DNA of 64,000 nucleotides. Origin: Geobacter sp. (GTDB lineage: Bacteria > Desulfobacterota > Desulfuromonadia > Geobacterales > Geobacteraceae). The notes under the pieces were generated by a model. That model was not told the DNA's origin. It saw only the letters and a program-made list of their open reading frames with translations, and ran no database searches. The position numbers and the translations under genes were made by a program. Positions 17,915 to 27,003 of this stretch are shown here, piece by piece (the first letter of the stretch is position 1; every line of letters begins with the position of its first letter). The DNA is taken from positions 310,001-374,000 of the forward strand of contig POSG01000002.1 in assembly GCA_003314535.1 (NCBI GenBank). Reading direction: 5' to 3'.

Positions 17915-18994
17915 ATGGAAGAATACTACTGGTTTGCGTTGAAAAATGTACCCCATGTGGGCAACAAAACGTTTTGCAGGCTGGTGGAACATTTCGGATC
18001 GCCGGCCAATGTACTCTCGTCGAGCGAATCGGAATTGTCCGCGTTAAAGGGCATTCACCCTCATATCGTTTCGTCCGTTCTCGGCCATGACTACCGTCAA
18101 TTCGCAGAGAACGAATGTGCCGCATTGCAAAAATCCGGTGCCAGGCTGGTCACGTTCCAATGCCGGGATTATCCGTTCCTGCTGCTCCAGATCCCTGACC
18201 CGCCCCCCTTCATTTACCTCAAGGGGGAACTGAAAGCAGACGAGGCAGCCATAGCCATAGTGGGTTCACGGCGTGCATCACAATATGGCCTGGCCACGAC
18301 GTCCCGTTTGGCAAGGGAATTGTCCAGCCACGGCATAGCTGTCGTTTCCGGCATGGCCAGGGGCGTGGATGCATCCGCACACCGTGGGGCACTGTCAGGC
18401 GGCGGCCGAAGCATTGGTGTGCTGGGATGCGGGATCGATGTCGTCTATCCGGCGGAAAATCGTTCGCTGTTCGCAGAAATGGCTGAAAAAGGCGCCCTTG
18501 TATCCGAGTTCCCCCTGGGGACCAAGCCTGTTGCCGAAAATTTCCCCCGACGCAACCGCATTATCAGCGGCATCTCAGCAGGCGTCCTGGTTATCGAGGC
18601 AGCAGAGGGCAGCGGCTCTCTCATAACGGCTCAATGCGCCCTGGACCAGGGTCGGGATATTTATGCAGTTCCGGGACCCATCAGCTCCACCCTGAGCAGA
18701 GGACCCAATCGCCTGATCAAACAGGGAGCCAAACTGGTTGAAAGCGTCGAGGACATCCTCGAAGAATTGCCGGCATGCACAAACAGCATGGGCAAAGCGC
18801 CCCTCCCCCCATTCCCCTGTTTCTCTCCCCAGGAAGCCTCAGTCTACTCAATATTGTCAAACGTACCGCTGCACATAGACGAGATCGCAGCAAAATGCGC
18901 GTTGACAGCTGGTGAAGTTTCCGCTATTTTACTGCGTTTGGAACTGAGCGGCGCAATTTCGCAGCTTCCCGGAAAGCATTTCGCTACCCCGTGA
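17915..18994 (+). CDS. dprA: DNA-processing protein DprA
   Basis: Loads RecA on single-stranded DNA during natural transformation; present in many bacteria not known to be competent. The 359-residue form starts MEEYYWFALKNVPHVGNKTF. The Rossmann-like core is complete: AIVGSRRASQYG, VVSGMARGVDASAHRGAL, VLGCGIDVVYPAENR, FPRRNRIISGIS, SGSLITAQCALDQGRDIYAVPG. It is followed by a C-terminal winged-helix remnant. No Shine-Dalgarno precedes the ATG, which sits 14 bases behind a hairpin. Confidence 0.93.
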   Translation: MEEYYWFALKNVPHVGNKTFCRLVEHFGSPANVLSSSESELSALKGIHPHIVSSVLGHDYRQFAENECAALQKSGARLVTFQCRDYPFLLLQIPDPPPFIYLKGELKADEAAIAIVGSRRASQYGLATTSRLARELSSHGIAVVSGMARGVDASAHRGALSGGGRSIGVLGCGIDVVYPAENRSLFAEMAEKGALVSEFPLGTKPVAENFPRRNRIISGISAGVLVIEAAEGSGSLITAQCALDQGRDIYAVPGPISSTLSRGPNRLIKQGAKLVESVEDILEELPACTNSMGKAPLPPFPCFSPQEASVYSILSNVPLHIDEIAAKCALTAGEVSAILLRLELSGAISQLPGKHFATP

Positions 18995-19081
18995 AGCCCA
19001 AGTTCAGCAACGTGAGCATCGGATTTTCAGCCGGCCCGTATCCAGTCGGATCAGGCAATGGCCTTTTTTTTGCCGTTGAAC

Positions 19082-19110
19082 TTGCAACCAGGCGACCTTT
19101 CCCGTAAAAT
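19082..19110 (+). promoter_or_regulatory. candidate promoter of topA
   Basis: TTGCAA (19082-19087), 17-base spacer, TAAAAT (19105-19110). It lies about 65 bases before the topA ATG. A small inverted repeat (cgggcattgcccg) falls between promoter and gene. Confidence 0.4.
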
Positions 19111-19177
19111 CCTTACCGTGTAAGGAAGCATCCTGAATTTAATAAATCCTACCGGGCATTGCCCGTTCTGGTGAAAC

Positions 19178-21445
19178 ATGTCTCAAAATCTGGTCATTGT
19201 CGAATCACCCGCAAAAGCTCGAACCATTGAAAAATTCCTGGGCAAGGAATACAAGGTCCTTGCCTCGTACGGACACGTCCGCGCTCTGCCCAGCAAGCAG
19301 GGTTCGGTGGACGTGGAAAATGATTTCGAACCCAAATACGCGGTTCTTCCTGAAAGCAAGAAGCATCTCAGCGTCATCAAGCAGGAATTGAAGAATACCG
19401 GCGCCCTGCTTCTGGCAACAGACCCTGACCGCGAAGGTGAAGCCATTTCCTGGCACCTGCTGGCTGCGCTCGGGCTGGAAGGCGGCAAATCAGGCCTGGA
19501 AATCAAACGGGTGGTTTTCCATGAGATAACCAAAGATGCCATCATACACGCGGTAAAACACCCCCGGGACATTTCCCTCCAGCTGGTCGATGCGCAACAG
19601 GCACGTTCGATCCTCGACTACCTGGTGGGCTTCAACCTTTCCCCTTTTCTCTGGAACAAGATCCGCTACGGTCTTTCTGCCGGCCGCGTCCAGTCGGTCG
19701 CCCTGCGCCTGATCTGCGAACGGGAAAAGGAAATAGCGGCTTTCACCGAAAGGGAATACTGGACGATCTCCGCCAGCCTTAATAAAAAGTCAGGCAATGG
19801 GTTCAAGGCAAATCTCATCGAACTGAACGGGAAGAAACTCGGCAAGTTCGATATCCCGGACAAGACAGCTGCCGAAGCGGCAAGAGACCATCTCCTTCGT
19901 GAAACGTGCCAGGTTTCCAAGGTCTCCAGAACGGAGAAGAAACGCTATCCTTCGCCACCTTTCACCACCTCCACCCTCCAGCAGGAAGCGGCCCGCAAGC
20001 TCGGCTTCTCCGCCAAGAAAACCATGTCAACGGCGCAGAAGCTGTATGAAGGCGTTGATCTCGGCGGTGAAGGGACAATCGGCCTCATAACCTACATGCG
20101 TACCGACAGCGTCAACCTTTCGTCTCAGGCGCTCAAGGAAGCCCAGAGTCTTGTGAGCGAAATGTTCGGCCAGGAATACGCCCTGGTCAAACCGCGGCAT
20201 TTCAAGAACAAGTCGAAAAACGCCCAGGAGGCACACGAGGCCATACGCCCCACGTACCTTTCCAAGACACCGGCAGAAATGAAGAAGCACCTGACGCCCG
20301 ACCAGTTCAAACTCTACGAACTCATCTGGAAACGCACCATGGCAAGTCAGATGGCGGAGGCTCAGCTGGACCTCACGTCGGTCGACATATCAGCCGGCAA
20401 GGGCAATACGTTCCGGGCTACGGGCAGCGTAATACGTTTTCCCGGCTTCATGAAGCTCTACATAGAAGGAATAGATGACGACAATGAAGAAAAGGAAGGC
20501 ATGCTGCCTCCCCTTGAAGAAGGGGAATTCCTCGACCTGGAGGAGATAGTCCCCGAGCAGCATTTTACGCAGCCACCGCCACGCTATACTGAAGCAACAC
20601 TGGTGAAAACCCTTGAGGAATACGGCATAGGCCGTCCGTCCACGTACGCAAGCATTCTCAACACGCTCCTTGAACGCAAATACGCGGTGCTGGAGAAGAA
20701 GCGATTTGTACCGGAAGATACCGGCATGGTGGTGAATGACCTGCTGACCGCGGACTTCCCCAAGTATGTCGATTACAATTTCACGGCCGGCCTGGAAGAG
20801 GAACTGGACCAGGTATCCCGTGGGGAGAAAGAATGGAAGCAGCTCCTTAGAGAATTCTGGGGCCCCTTCATCGCCCTGCTCGGTCAAAAGCTCAAGGAAC
20901 CCAGGAAGGTCAAGCAGATAGGTGAAGATTGCCCGGAGTGCGGTCAGCCCCTGGTCGAAAAGCTGGGCAAACGCGGCAAGTTCATTGCATGTTCGGGATA
21001 CCAGCAGGGATGCCGCTACACACGTGCCATGGAAAAAGGGGAGCCGAGGGAAAAGGCCGAACCTGTCTTCTCCGAAGAAAAATGCGAGAAATGCGGCAGC
21101 CCGATGCTTATCAAGGAAGGACGATACGGCAAATATCTTGCCTGCTCGTCATATCCTGAATGCAAGAATATTCAGCCTTTGGTGAAACCGAGAGGCACCG
21201 GCATAACCTGCCCTGAATGCGCTAAAGGCGAACTGACCGAGAAGAAGTCCCGATACGGCAAGATGTTCTATTCCTGCAACCGTTATCCGGACTGCAAATT
21301 CGCCCTCTGGGACCCGCCTGTCGCACAGGCATGCCCCTCCTGCGGTTTTCCGCTGCTCGTCCAGAAAGTGTACAAACGCCAGGGCGCTTTCCTGAAATGC
21401 CCCAAGTGCGACTACAAGGACAATTCCGGGGACGACAAGGAGTGA
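19178..21445 (+). CDS. topA: DNA topoisomerase I
   Basis: Type IA topoisomerase that removes negative supercoils. Of 755 residues, the Toprim domain is at the start (E9 in IVESPAKA; D82, D84, E86 in TDPDREGEA), and the active tyrosine is Y306 in [10 protein letters not shown]. The last 150 residues hold a run of four zinc-ribbon units (CPECGQP, CEKCGSP, CPECAKG, CPSCGFP), like other full-length bacterial enzymes. Its last bases overlap the GTG of trmFO. Confidence 0.97.
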   Translation: MSQNLVIVESPAKARTIEKFLGKEYKVLASYGHVRALPSKQGSVDVENDFEPKYAVLPESKKHLSVIKQELKNTGALLLATDPDREGEAISWHLLAALGLEGGKSGLEIKRVVFHEITKDAIIHAVKHPRDISLQLVDAQQARSILDYLVGFNLSPFLWNKIRYGLSAGRVQSVALRLICEREKEIAAFTEREYWTISASLNKKSGNGFKANLIELNGKKLGKFDIPDKTAAEAARDHLLRETCQVSKVSRTEKKRYPSPPFTTSTLQQEAARKLGFSAKKTMSTAQKLYEGVDLGGEGTIGLITYMRTDSVNLSSQALKEAQSLVSEMFGQEYALVKPRHFKNKSKNAQEAHEAIRPTYLSKTPAEMKKHLTPDQFKLYELIWKRTMASQMAEAQLDLTSVDISAGKGNTFRATGSVIRFPGFMKLYIEGIDDDNEEKEGMLPPLEEGEFLDLEEIVPEQHFTQPPPRYTEATLVKTLEEYGIGRPSTYASILNTLLERKYAVLEKKRFVPEDTGMVVNDLLTADFPKYVDYNFTAGLEEELDQVSRGEKEWKQLLREFWGPFIALLGQKLKEPRKVKQIGEDCPECGQPLVEKLGKRGKFIACSGYQQGCRYTRAMEKGEPREKAEPVFSEEKCEKCGSPMLIKEGRYGKYLACSSYPECKNIQPLVKPRGTGITCPECAKGELTEKKSRYGKMFYSCNRYPDCKFALWDPPVAQACPSCGFPLLVQKVYKRQGAFLKCPKCDYKDNSGDDKE

Positions 21446-22764
21446 CCCGTCCCGGCATCACCATAATCGGCGGCGGCCTCGCCGGATGCGAAGCAGCCTG
21501 GCAGGCGGCCGAACTGGGCGTTCCCGTCAGCCTGTTCGAAATGAAGCCGAAACGTTTTTCTCCGGCACACGCCCTTCCCTCTCTCGCTGAACTGGTCTGT
21601 TCCAATTCGCTCCGCGGCGCCTCCCTGGAGAACGCGGTCGGGCTCCTCAAGGAAGAAATGCGCCGTCTCGGAGCGCTCTTCATGAAAGGCGCAGATGCTA
21701 CACGGGTTCCCGCAGGCGGAGCCCTGGCCGTAGACCGCGAACTGTTTTCCGCGTACATCACCGAGAAGGTCCAGGAACACCCACTGATAACGGTCACCCG
21801 GGAAGAGGTCACCAGGATTCCGGACGAGGGCATGGTCATAATCGCTTCCGGTCCGCTGACCAGCGAATCCCTTGCCGGCGAAATAGCAGGGATTACCGGC
21901 CCATACCTGTATTTCTACGATGCCATCGCACCAATTGTCTCAGCCACTTCGATCGACAACGGCATAATTTTCCGCGCTTCAAGGTACGGCAAGGGAGAAG
22001 GCGACGACTACCTCAATTGCCCGATGACATGCGAAGAGTATGAGCAGTTCCTGGCAGCATTGCTGGCTGCGGAAAAGGTGCCGTCCAGGAATTTCGAAAA
22101 ACTTGTTCATTTCGAAGGATGCATGCCGGTCGAAGAGCTTGCATCACGCGGCAGGGACACCCTGCGCTTCGGGCCGATGAAACCGGTAGGACTGGTCGAT
22201 CCCCGTACCGGCCGCGAGCCCCATGCTGTCGTGCAGCTGCGCATGGAAAACCTGGAAGGGACTCTCTTCAATCTGGTCGGTTTCCAGACCAAGCTCACCT
22301 ATCCCGAGCAGAAGCGCGTGTTCCGCATGATCCCGGGGCTGGAGCAGGCTGAATTCGCCCGCCTCGGATCGATGCACCGCAATACCTATATCAACGCGCC
22401 CTCTTTACTGACCGCAACCCTCCAGATGAAGAGCAACCCGCGCATACTATTCGCCGGCCAGGTCACCGGTGTGGAAGGGTACGTGGAATCAGCCGCCACC
22501 GGCTACCTTGCCGGAATCAACGCAGCATGCCTGGCAAAACGGGGAATGGACGCTGTCATCACGCCTCCTCCCTTTACCACTGCGCACGGAGCATTGATAC
22601 ATTACATAACAACCGCGGAACCCAGGAACTTCCAGCCGATGAACGTGAACTACGGCCTCTTCCCCCCCCTTGACGGGAAGATACGGAAGTCGGAGCGCAG
22701 GCAGCGGCTTGCACAGCGAGCGCTGGAAGATATTGAGCACTGGAAAGAACAGCTTTCCCGCTGA
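21442..22764 (+). CDS. trmFO: methylenetetrahydrofolate--tRNA-(uracil-5-)-methyltransferase
   Basis: Folate/FAD-dependent enzyme making 5-methyluridine-54 in tRNA. The start is GTG 21442, overlapping the topA stop (GTGA) and reading [19 protein letters not shown], the FAD fold. It continues with [10 protein letters not shown] and [23 protein letters not shown], family hallmarks. 440 residues, standard length. Position directly after topA is common in many bacteria. The Shine-Dalgarno is almost touching the start, so coupled translation from topA is likely. Confidence 0.94.
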   Translation: MTRPGITIIGGGLAGCEAAWQAAELGVPVSLFEMKPKRFSPAHALPSLAELVCSNSLRGASLENAVGLLKEEMRRLGALFMKGADATRVPAGGALAVDRELFSAYITEKVQEHPLITVTREEVTRIPDEGMVIIASGPLTSESLAGEIAGITGPYLYFYDAIAPIVSATSIDNGIIFRASRYGKGEGDDYLNCPMTCEEYEQFLAALLAAEKVPSRNFEKLVHFEGCMPVEELASRGRDTLRFGPMKPVGLVDPRTGREPHAVVQLRMENLEGTLFNLVGFQTKLTYPEQKRVFRMIPGLEQAEFARLGSMHRNTYINAPSLLTATLQMKSNPRILFAGQVTGVEGYVESAATGYLAGINAACLAKRGMDAVITPPPFTTAHGALIHYITTAEPRNFQPMNVNYGLFPPLDGKIRKSERRQRLAQRALEDIEHWKEQLSR

Positions 22765-22814
22765 TCCCACCAGCAAAACCGGCTGAAATCCCCGAAACGG
22801 ATCAGGAGTCTTGC

Positions 22815-23054
22815 ATGGACAAGGACAAGGAACGTCAGGAAATATCACTGCTCGGCAGATTTCTTTCCATGGAAGTGCTGCTCGTTCTGATGGGCGCCCT
22901 CTCCCTGGTTTCGGGGATACTGGCGGCAGACTGGGTTCGTATCGCAAGCGGGCTTGCCATCATTGCGGCTCTTCTCGTTTACCTTATGAGACGAAAACGG
23001 CGTTCCGTCACATCGTCCGACCTTGAAGCAAAGAAAAGGAACCCCGATGCCTGA
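22815..23054 (+). CDS. small two-helix membrane protein
   Basis: 79 residues with AGGAG seven bases before the ATG. Two hydrophobic helices at about 18-37 and 40-57 (MEVLLVLMGALSLVSGILAA; IASGLAIIAALLVYLM) are followed by a basic tail (RRKRRSV). Its last 8 bases overlap the maf start, so it sits inside a topA-trmFO-maf-yggS run. No family recognised; function unknown. Confidence 0.75.
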   Translation: MDKDKERQEISLLGRFLSMEVLLVLMGALSLVSGILAADWVRIASGLAIIAALLVYLMRRKRRSVTSSDLEAKKRNPDA

Positions 23055-23625
23055 TCCTGACATCGTTCTCGCCTCAGCCTCCCCGCGCCGGGCAGATCTG
23101 CTCGCATCCGCGGGGATCACGGTCAGGGCGTGCCCGAGCAGTATAGATGAATCCCAAATGGAAGGCGAAATGCCCGAAGAGCATGCCCTCCGCCTGGCAG
23201 CGGAAAAAGCTCGCGAAGTAGCATCAAGCATGAGCGGCAGATACTTCATCGCTGCAGACACCATTGTTGTGAGCGACGGCGAGATCATGGGAAAACCCAT
23301 TGACGCAGCCGACGCTGAACGCATGCTGCGCAAACTTTCGGGTTCGGTGCACGAGGTCATTACGGCTTACACTGTACTTGACACTTTGACCGGCCGGGAA
23401 ATTTCCGAGGCAGTAAAAACCCTGGTATACTTCAGAACATTGCACGATGAGGAAATCCGCAGCTACATCGCCAGCGGCTGCCCGTTCGACAAGGCAGGCG
23501 CGTATGCAATCCAGGGCGCCGCGGCACAGATGATCAGGAAAATAGATGGTTCATACACCAACGTAGTGGGACTCCCTCTGTGCGAAGTTGTCGAAGCGCT
23601 CAGAAACGTCGGCGCCGTGCATTAG
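23047..23625 (+). CDS. maf: Maf-family nucleoside triphosphate pyrophosphatase
   Basis: Maf proteins hydrolyse non-canonical or modified nucleotides such as dTTP/UTP or m5UTP. The 192-residue form starts MPDPDIVLASASPRRADLL, behind AAAAGG; an upstream in-frame start at 23023 is not preferred. Motifs present: SASPRRADLL, DESQMEGE, ADTIVVSDGEIMGKP, GKPxDAADAERML, and the GAYAIQG loop. Probably the YhdE-type (dTTP/UTP) subgroup, judged by SIDESQ; this is not certain. Confidence 0.92.
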   Translation: MPDPDIVLASASPRRADLLASAGITVRACPSSIDESQMEGEMPEEHALRLAAEKAREVASSMSGRYFIAADTIVVSDGEIMGKPIDAADAERMLRKLSGSVHEVITAYTVLDTLTGREISEAVKTLVYFRTLHDEEIRSYIASGCPFDKAGAYAIQGAAAQMIRKIDGSYTNVVGLPLCEVVEALRNVGAVH

Positions 23626-23646
23626 CCGGATATGGAGGGAAAACGC

Positions 23647-24336
23647 GTGTCGATAGAAAAAAACCTTCGCATGGTCAATGAGCGCATTATCAATGCCTCT
23701 CGACGTTCCGGGCGCGATCCTGGCAGCGTCCGCCTCGTGGCGGTTTCGAAGACGCAGCCGGCCAGTGCCGTTCTGGAGGCGTTCAAAGCCGGGCAGCTGA
23801 TATTCGGAGAAAACTACGCCCAGGAATTTCGCGACAAGAGCAGCCAATTGTCCGGGGAGATCGAATGGCACTTCATCGGATCTCTCCAGTCAAACAAGGT
23901 CAAATACCTTGCGGGGCTGACAAAACTGGTACATTCTGTGGACAGGATCTCCCTGGCACGGGAACTGGACAAACAATGGGAGAAGACGGGGCAGAAGTGC
24001 AACATTCTGCTGCAGGTGAACATATCCGGAGAACAGACCAAGTCCGGCACAACCGCTTCACAGGCCATGCAACTGGCCCGGGAAGCCGCACAACTTCCCA
24101 ACATCAGCATTCGTGGTCTCATGACCATGCCGCCATTCTTCGACCAGCCGGAACTGGCACGTCCCTATTTCAGGGAACTGCGTCGACTATCGCAGCTCAT
24201 AGCTAAAGAGAAAATCCCCGAAGTCCGCATGGATGAACTCTCCATGGGAATGTCCGGCGATTTCGAAGTGGCGATCGAAGAGGGAGCCACCCTGGTACGG
24301 GTAGGATCCGCTATTTTCGGCGAACGGCATTATTGA
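23647..24336 (+). CDS. yggS: YggS-family pyridoxal-phosphate homeostasis protein
   Basis: Binds PLP and helps control free pyridoxal phosphate and amino-acid balance; no enzyme activity is established. The start is taken at GTG 23647 (MSIEKNLRMVNERI) because GGAGGG lies 7 bases upstream; an ATG at 23632 overlaps that site. PLP lysine is K35 in VAVSKTQP; GENYAQEF, HFIGSLQSNKVKYL and the C-terminal SMGMSGDFEVAIEEGATLVRVGSAIFG are all present in the 229 residues. Confidence 0.94.
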   Translation: MSIEKNLRMVNERIINASRRSGRDPGSVRLVAVSKTQPASAVLEAFKAGQLIFGENYAQEFRDKSSQLSGEIEWHFIGSLQSNKVKYLAGLTKLVHSVDRISLARELDKQWEKTGQKCNILLQVNISGEQTKSGTTASQAMQLAREAAQLPNISIRGLMTMPPFFDQPELARPYFRELRRLSQLIAKEKIPEVRMDELSMGMSGDFEVAIEEGATLVRVGSAIFGERHY

Positions 24337-24479
24337 GACCGGCTGGCATACCCCCCCATGGGAATCAGCCCGCTCAAATGCATTCGGCCGGAACCCCTCG
24401 TGATTCAAGTGAGTTACGGCCTCATCCGGGAAACGCTGACGGGAAAACCGTCCTTTTCCCCTCCCCGAAAGACTGCTTT

Positions 24480-24584
24480 TCAGCCGGCATTTACGCCTCC
24501 GGCACACATCAGGACAACTGCCCATATGATGAGAAAAATTGCCAGAAGTACATTTCCCGAAAGGCAATTGATACGACGAATCAT
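24480..24584 (-). CDS. possible 34-residue single-helix membrane protein
   Basis: A short minus-strand frame begins at ATG 24584 behind a clear GGAGG (8-base spacing). It reads MIRRINCLSG and then a strongly hydrophobic helix (VLLAIFLIIWAVVLMCAGG). It ends at TGA 24480. Basic N-terminus plus one transmembrane segment fits a real small membrane protein. It lies 75 bases downstream of the Smr gene on the same strand. The rest of the 24337-24479 gap shows no gene. Confidence 0.45.
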   Translation of the reverse strand: MIRRINCLSGNVLLAIFLIIWAVVLMCAGGVNAG

Positions 24585-24659
24585 TCCCAAATCCTCCAAT
24601 TCGGCTGCAGTTGATGGCGGCCGGTTATCTGTACTGACTCCCTCCCTTTCGAAAGGAAA

Positions 24660-25340
24660 TCACTTGTCTTTGTTTTCCTTGAGAAAAACCACGAATGCGC
24701 CGCTCCCGCCCATCTGCCGGGGAGCCGGAGCGAATTCGGCCACCATTTTCTTTCCCGACTCCCGCAGCCACGAGGCAACGGCAGACAGGAGCACCGGCTC
24801 CCCGGGCGAGTTGTTTCCCTTCCCGGTAATGACCAGGATGGCCTTCTGGCCACGGTTATAGGCCCCGGTTACAAATCGCGATAGGCTTGCAAGCGCTTCA
24901 TCCCTGGTCAGCCCGTGAAGATCGAGTTCCAGGTCGATCCTGATTGCGCCGTTCTTCAACTGCCTCATCCGGTTGACGGCCAGAGGCCGCAGAGACTCGT
25001 CTTCGGGGTATTCGTCCTGGAACGTGGTATCCATTCCCTTGAGGGATGAGAGGAACAGTTGCCGATCTTCCTCTTTGATTCGAGGTTCCGCGACATCAAC
25101 AGGCTTGACGGATGATCTTTTCCCCGAAGAAGGTGCTTTGAGCTTCTCAACCCCCTGCACCGCTCGCATGAAGAGTTCACTTTCATCAACTTCCTCCCGA
25201 ACGGGCTCGGGAGCTCTTTCAATGGGTTCCTTTTTCACGGGAGCCAGTTCTGCTTCGGCAACAATTGTTTTAAGGCCGCGGAAAGGCGTGTTGACGAAAT
25301 CTTTTGGCTTTTCGGCGCATTTTTGCTTTTTTTTAGCCAT
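24660..25340 (-). CDS. Smr-domain protein
   Basis: Smr domains are MutS2-tail-type nucleases or nucleic-acid binding units. The 226-residue protein has a charged N-terminal half (repeats of ExxFMRAVQG and LFLSSLKGM; about 50-110) and a C-terminal Smr domain with the hallmark LDLHGLTRDEA (about 139-149) and VITGKGNNS (about 169-177). Nine bases separate it from the lipoprotein gene upstream, so they share one transcript. Stand-alone Smr proteins have not been tied to one clear process. Confidence 0.88.
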   Translation of the reverse strand: MAKKKQKCAEKPKDFVNTPFRGLKTIVAEAELAPVKKEPIERAPEPVREEVDESELFMRAVQGVEKLKAPSSGKRSSVKPVDVAEPRIKEEDRQLFLSSLKGMDTTFQDEYPEDESLRPLAVNRMRQLKNGAIRIDLELDLHGLTRDEALASLSRFVTGAYNRGQKAILVITGKGNNSPGEPVLLSAVASWLRESGKKMVAEFAPAPRQMGGSGAFVVFLKENKDK

Positions 25341-25349
25341 TCATGCACC

Positions 25350-26168
25350 TCATTCCTTGACAATGGCAACAATCTCGATCGGGCATGCGGTCTCCGTCAA
25401 CGCAGAATTCTTGCCCGCCCCTGGAAACGCCAATCTGCCAGTGACAGTGGTAATAATATCCGACGGATCGAAACCGTTTTCACCGAGAAGCCTGGCCACT
25501 GCTGCGGCACGTCCCGAGTTAAGATACCATGTCCCTCCCCTGGAGCCACCGGATTCGTCACGCGCCTGAGCCGTGACGAATGTCGAGGTTATCTGAATTT
25601 CCCTGACGCCCAGTTCCTTATGAATTCCGGCAATCTTTTTCAGCAAATCCGCGCCCGAGGGTTTCAGGCAATCCTTTCCGTCCTCAAACAGCACCGCACC
25701 ATCGACGGTTATCGTGACCCTTCCCCTCAATTCCGCCAGCTTCACGAAACCGCGGGCGATGTCGTCCTTCATTCTCTCTATGAGGTTCTCATAGAGCCTG
25801 CTCGCTCCCCGCGCATCTTCTTCACGCCCCCGGATCACACTGTCAATCTCTGCCTTCAGCCTGTTGTTTTCCTTTTCCAGTTCGATAAGCCGCTGGCTGG
25901 TACGGTCCGTGCCGCTCGAAAGCGTTTCCTCGAGCTTTTTCTTCGAATTCTCCAGTTGGGAAATCTTGCGTCCCGTCGCGGCCAGTTCCATCCTGAGCTC
26001 ATCGTTTTCCCGGGAAATCTCGGTTTTTTCCCGTTTCAAAAGATTCGCTTCCCTTGTGAGAGTGGACGCTTCCTGGCTCTTCTTTTCATAAGCGCCCTGC
26101 CCCACGCAACCGGAAAGAAACAGTGCGGCGAAACCACAGCAACATATCGAAGGAAATACTTTTTTCAT
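25350..26168 (-). CDS. OmpA-like lipoprotein with coiled coil
   Basis: Start ATG 26168 gives a lipoprotein signal peptide (MKKVFPSICCCGFAALFLSG) with a lipobox ending LFLSGC. A long coiled coil follows at about 28-115, heavy in K/E and leucine heptads, and then an OmpA-like domain (about 150-272, VTITVDGAVLFEDGKD, LNSGRAAAVARLL). OmpA domains bind peptidoglycan, so this probably tethers the outer membrane to the wall. The Shine-Dalgarno AAGGA is unusually far (14 bases) upstream. Similar in layout to cell-division or wall-linked lipoproteins; partner unknown. Confidence 0.85.
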   Translation of the reverse strand: MKKVFPSICCCGFAALFLSGCVGQGAYEKKSQEASTLTREANLLKREKTEISRENDELRMELAATGRKISQLENSKKKLEETLSSGTDRTSQRLIELEKENNRLKAEIDSVIRGREEDARGASRLYENLIERMKDDIARGFVKLAELRGRVTITVDGAVLFEDGKDCLKPSGADLLKKIAGIHKELGVREIQITSTFVTAQARDESGGSRGGTWYLNSGRAAAVARLLGENGFDPSDIITTVTGRLAFPGAGKNSALTETACPIEIVAIVKE

Positions 26169-26213
26169 TGAGTACTGGTCAAGTCCTTCATGAATTACGA
26201 AATGCAATTTTTC

Positions 26214-26242
26214 ATAATAACAATCACAATATGCAAAGTCAA
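26214..26242 (-). promoter_or_regulatory. sigma-70-type promoter of the lipoprotein-smr operon
   Basis: Minus strand TTGACT (26242-26237), 17-base spacer, TATTAT (26219-26214). Both boxes match five of six. Transcription starts about 40 bases before the lipoprotein ATG. Confidence 0.65.
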
Positions 26243-26342
26243 CGCACGAAACACGTGGTGTATCAGCAACGTCGATTATGCCCCGAGAAATGCATAGAGT
26301 TCCTTCTTGTAAAGCGTGCAACATTCCGCCAAAGGAAGAATT

Positions 26343-26615
26343 TTACGATTGCAGCAGCCAGCTGCAGAGCGAAATCCAATCTCCTTCCGCTGCCGGCCCG
26401 ATCACATCCATCAGTTCACGGACGGTTTTCGGGTCGTTGGGAAGCTGAAAATACTCCCGCATATCACCGGTTTCATTCTCCTGGGGTGTAAGGAGCAGAT
26501 ACTCGTCGTTACCCATTGTAACCGAATCGAAGCCGGGCATGATCACCGCGATTCGCGGGATGTTGCTCCTCTCGAGTGAGAGCGGATAATGATATGAAGG
26601 TGTTTCATCGAACAT
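26343..26615 (-). CDS. hypothetical small protein
   Basis: 90 residues, GGAGG 4 bases before the ATG. The sequence is acidic and soluble (MFDETPSYHYPLSLERSNIPR, then VIMPGFDSVTMGNDEYLLL and WISLCSWLLQS). No family recognised. It stands alone between the lipoprotein promoter and a 200-bp repeat (26654-26852) that lies just upstream, so its promoter must be inside or next to the repeat. Function unknown. Confidence 0.6.
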   Translation of the reverse strand: MFDETPSYHYPLSLERSNIPRIAVIMPGFDSVTMGNDEYLLLTPQENETGDMREYFQLPNDPKTVRELMDVIGPAAEGDWISLCSWLLQS

Positions 26616-26653
26616 TCTGCCTCCAATATTCCTTCTTTTTTAAAATTGTTTCC

Positions 26654-26852
26654 ATCCGTAAACTCCTGGTCATGACTGATAAAGGCCGGAACGGGGCTTT
26701 CGAGGAGATCGTGATACGGCGAAAGAGCAAGATCCCGAAAACCGGGAAAGCGCTCGAAACCAGTAAAATCTCCGACCAGTGAGTCATAAGCCGGCAGATT
26801 GTCACGAGCTGCGAGGAAGTCCCGTTCCGGCTCCAGAGAGATTTCCGGGATG
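26654..26852. repeat. dispersed ~200-bp repeat with inverted ends, copy 1
   Basis: Aligns along its full length with copy 2 at 36787-36987, in the same orientation, with a 28-base identical core (26693-26720 and 36826-36853) and roughly three-quarters identity elsewhere. Inside, 26684-26695 (ggccggaacggg) can pair with 26821-26832 (cccgttccggct), 11 of 12. The ends also echo each other in inverted form. No transposase is near. It fills most of the 26616-27003 gap; the remainder (26853-27003) shows nothing I recognise. Confidence 0.75.
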
Positions 26853-27003
26853 AAAGCTAAATTGGTTCTTGGATATGTCATCCCACCAGCCGTTCCGGAT
26901 CCAATGGAAATGGCTTCCTAGGTATATATCGGCAAGACTAAACGATTTTTGAGGAGGGAATCACACATAACTCCCGCCGTTATGACGATCTGCAGGGCAG
27001 CTT

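Noticed and set aside
24187-24567. Minus-strand frame of 126 codons at the 3' end of yggS
   Set aside because: It overlaps yggS antisense and the small membrane frame at 24480-24584 explains the gap better, having a good ribosome-binding site.
26543-26881. Minus-strand frame of 112 codons across repeat copy 1
   Set aside because: The protein-like similarity to the frame at 36728-36991 follows from the DNA repeat; the two frames diverge and one shifts, and no good start site is present.
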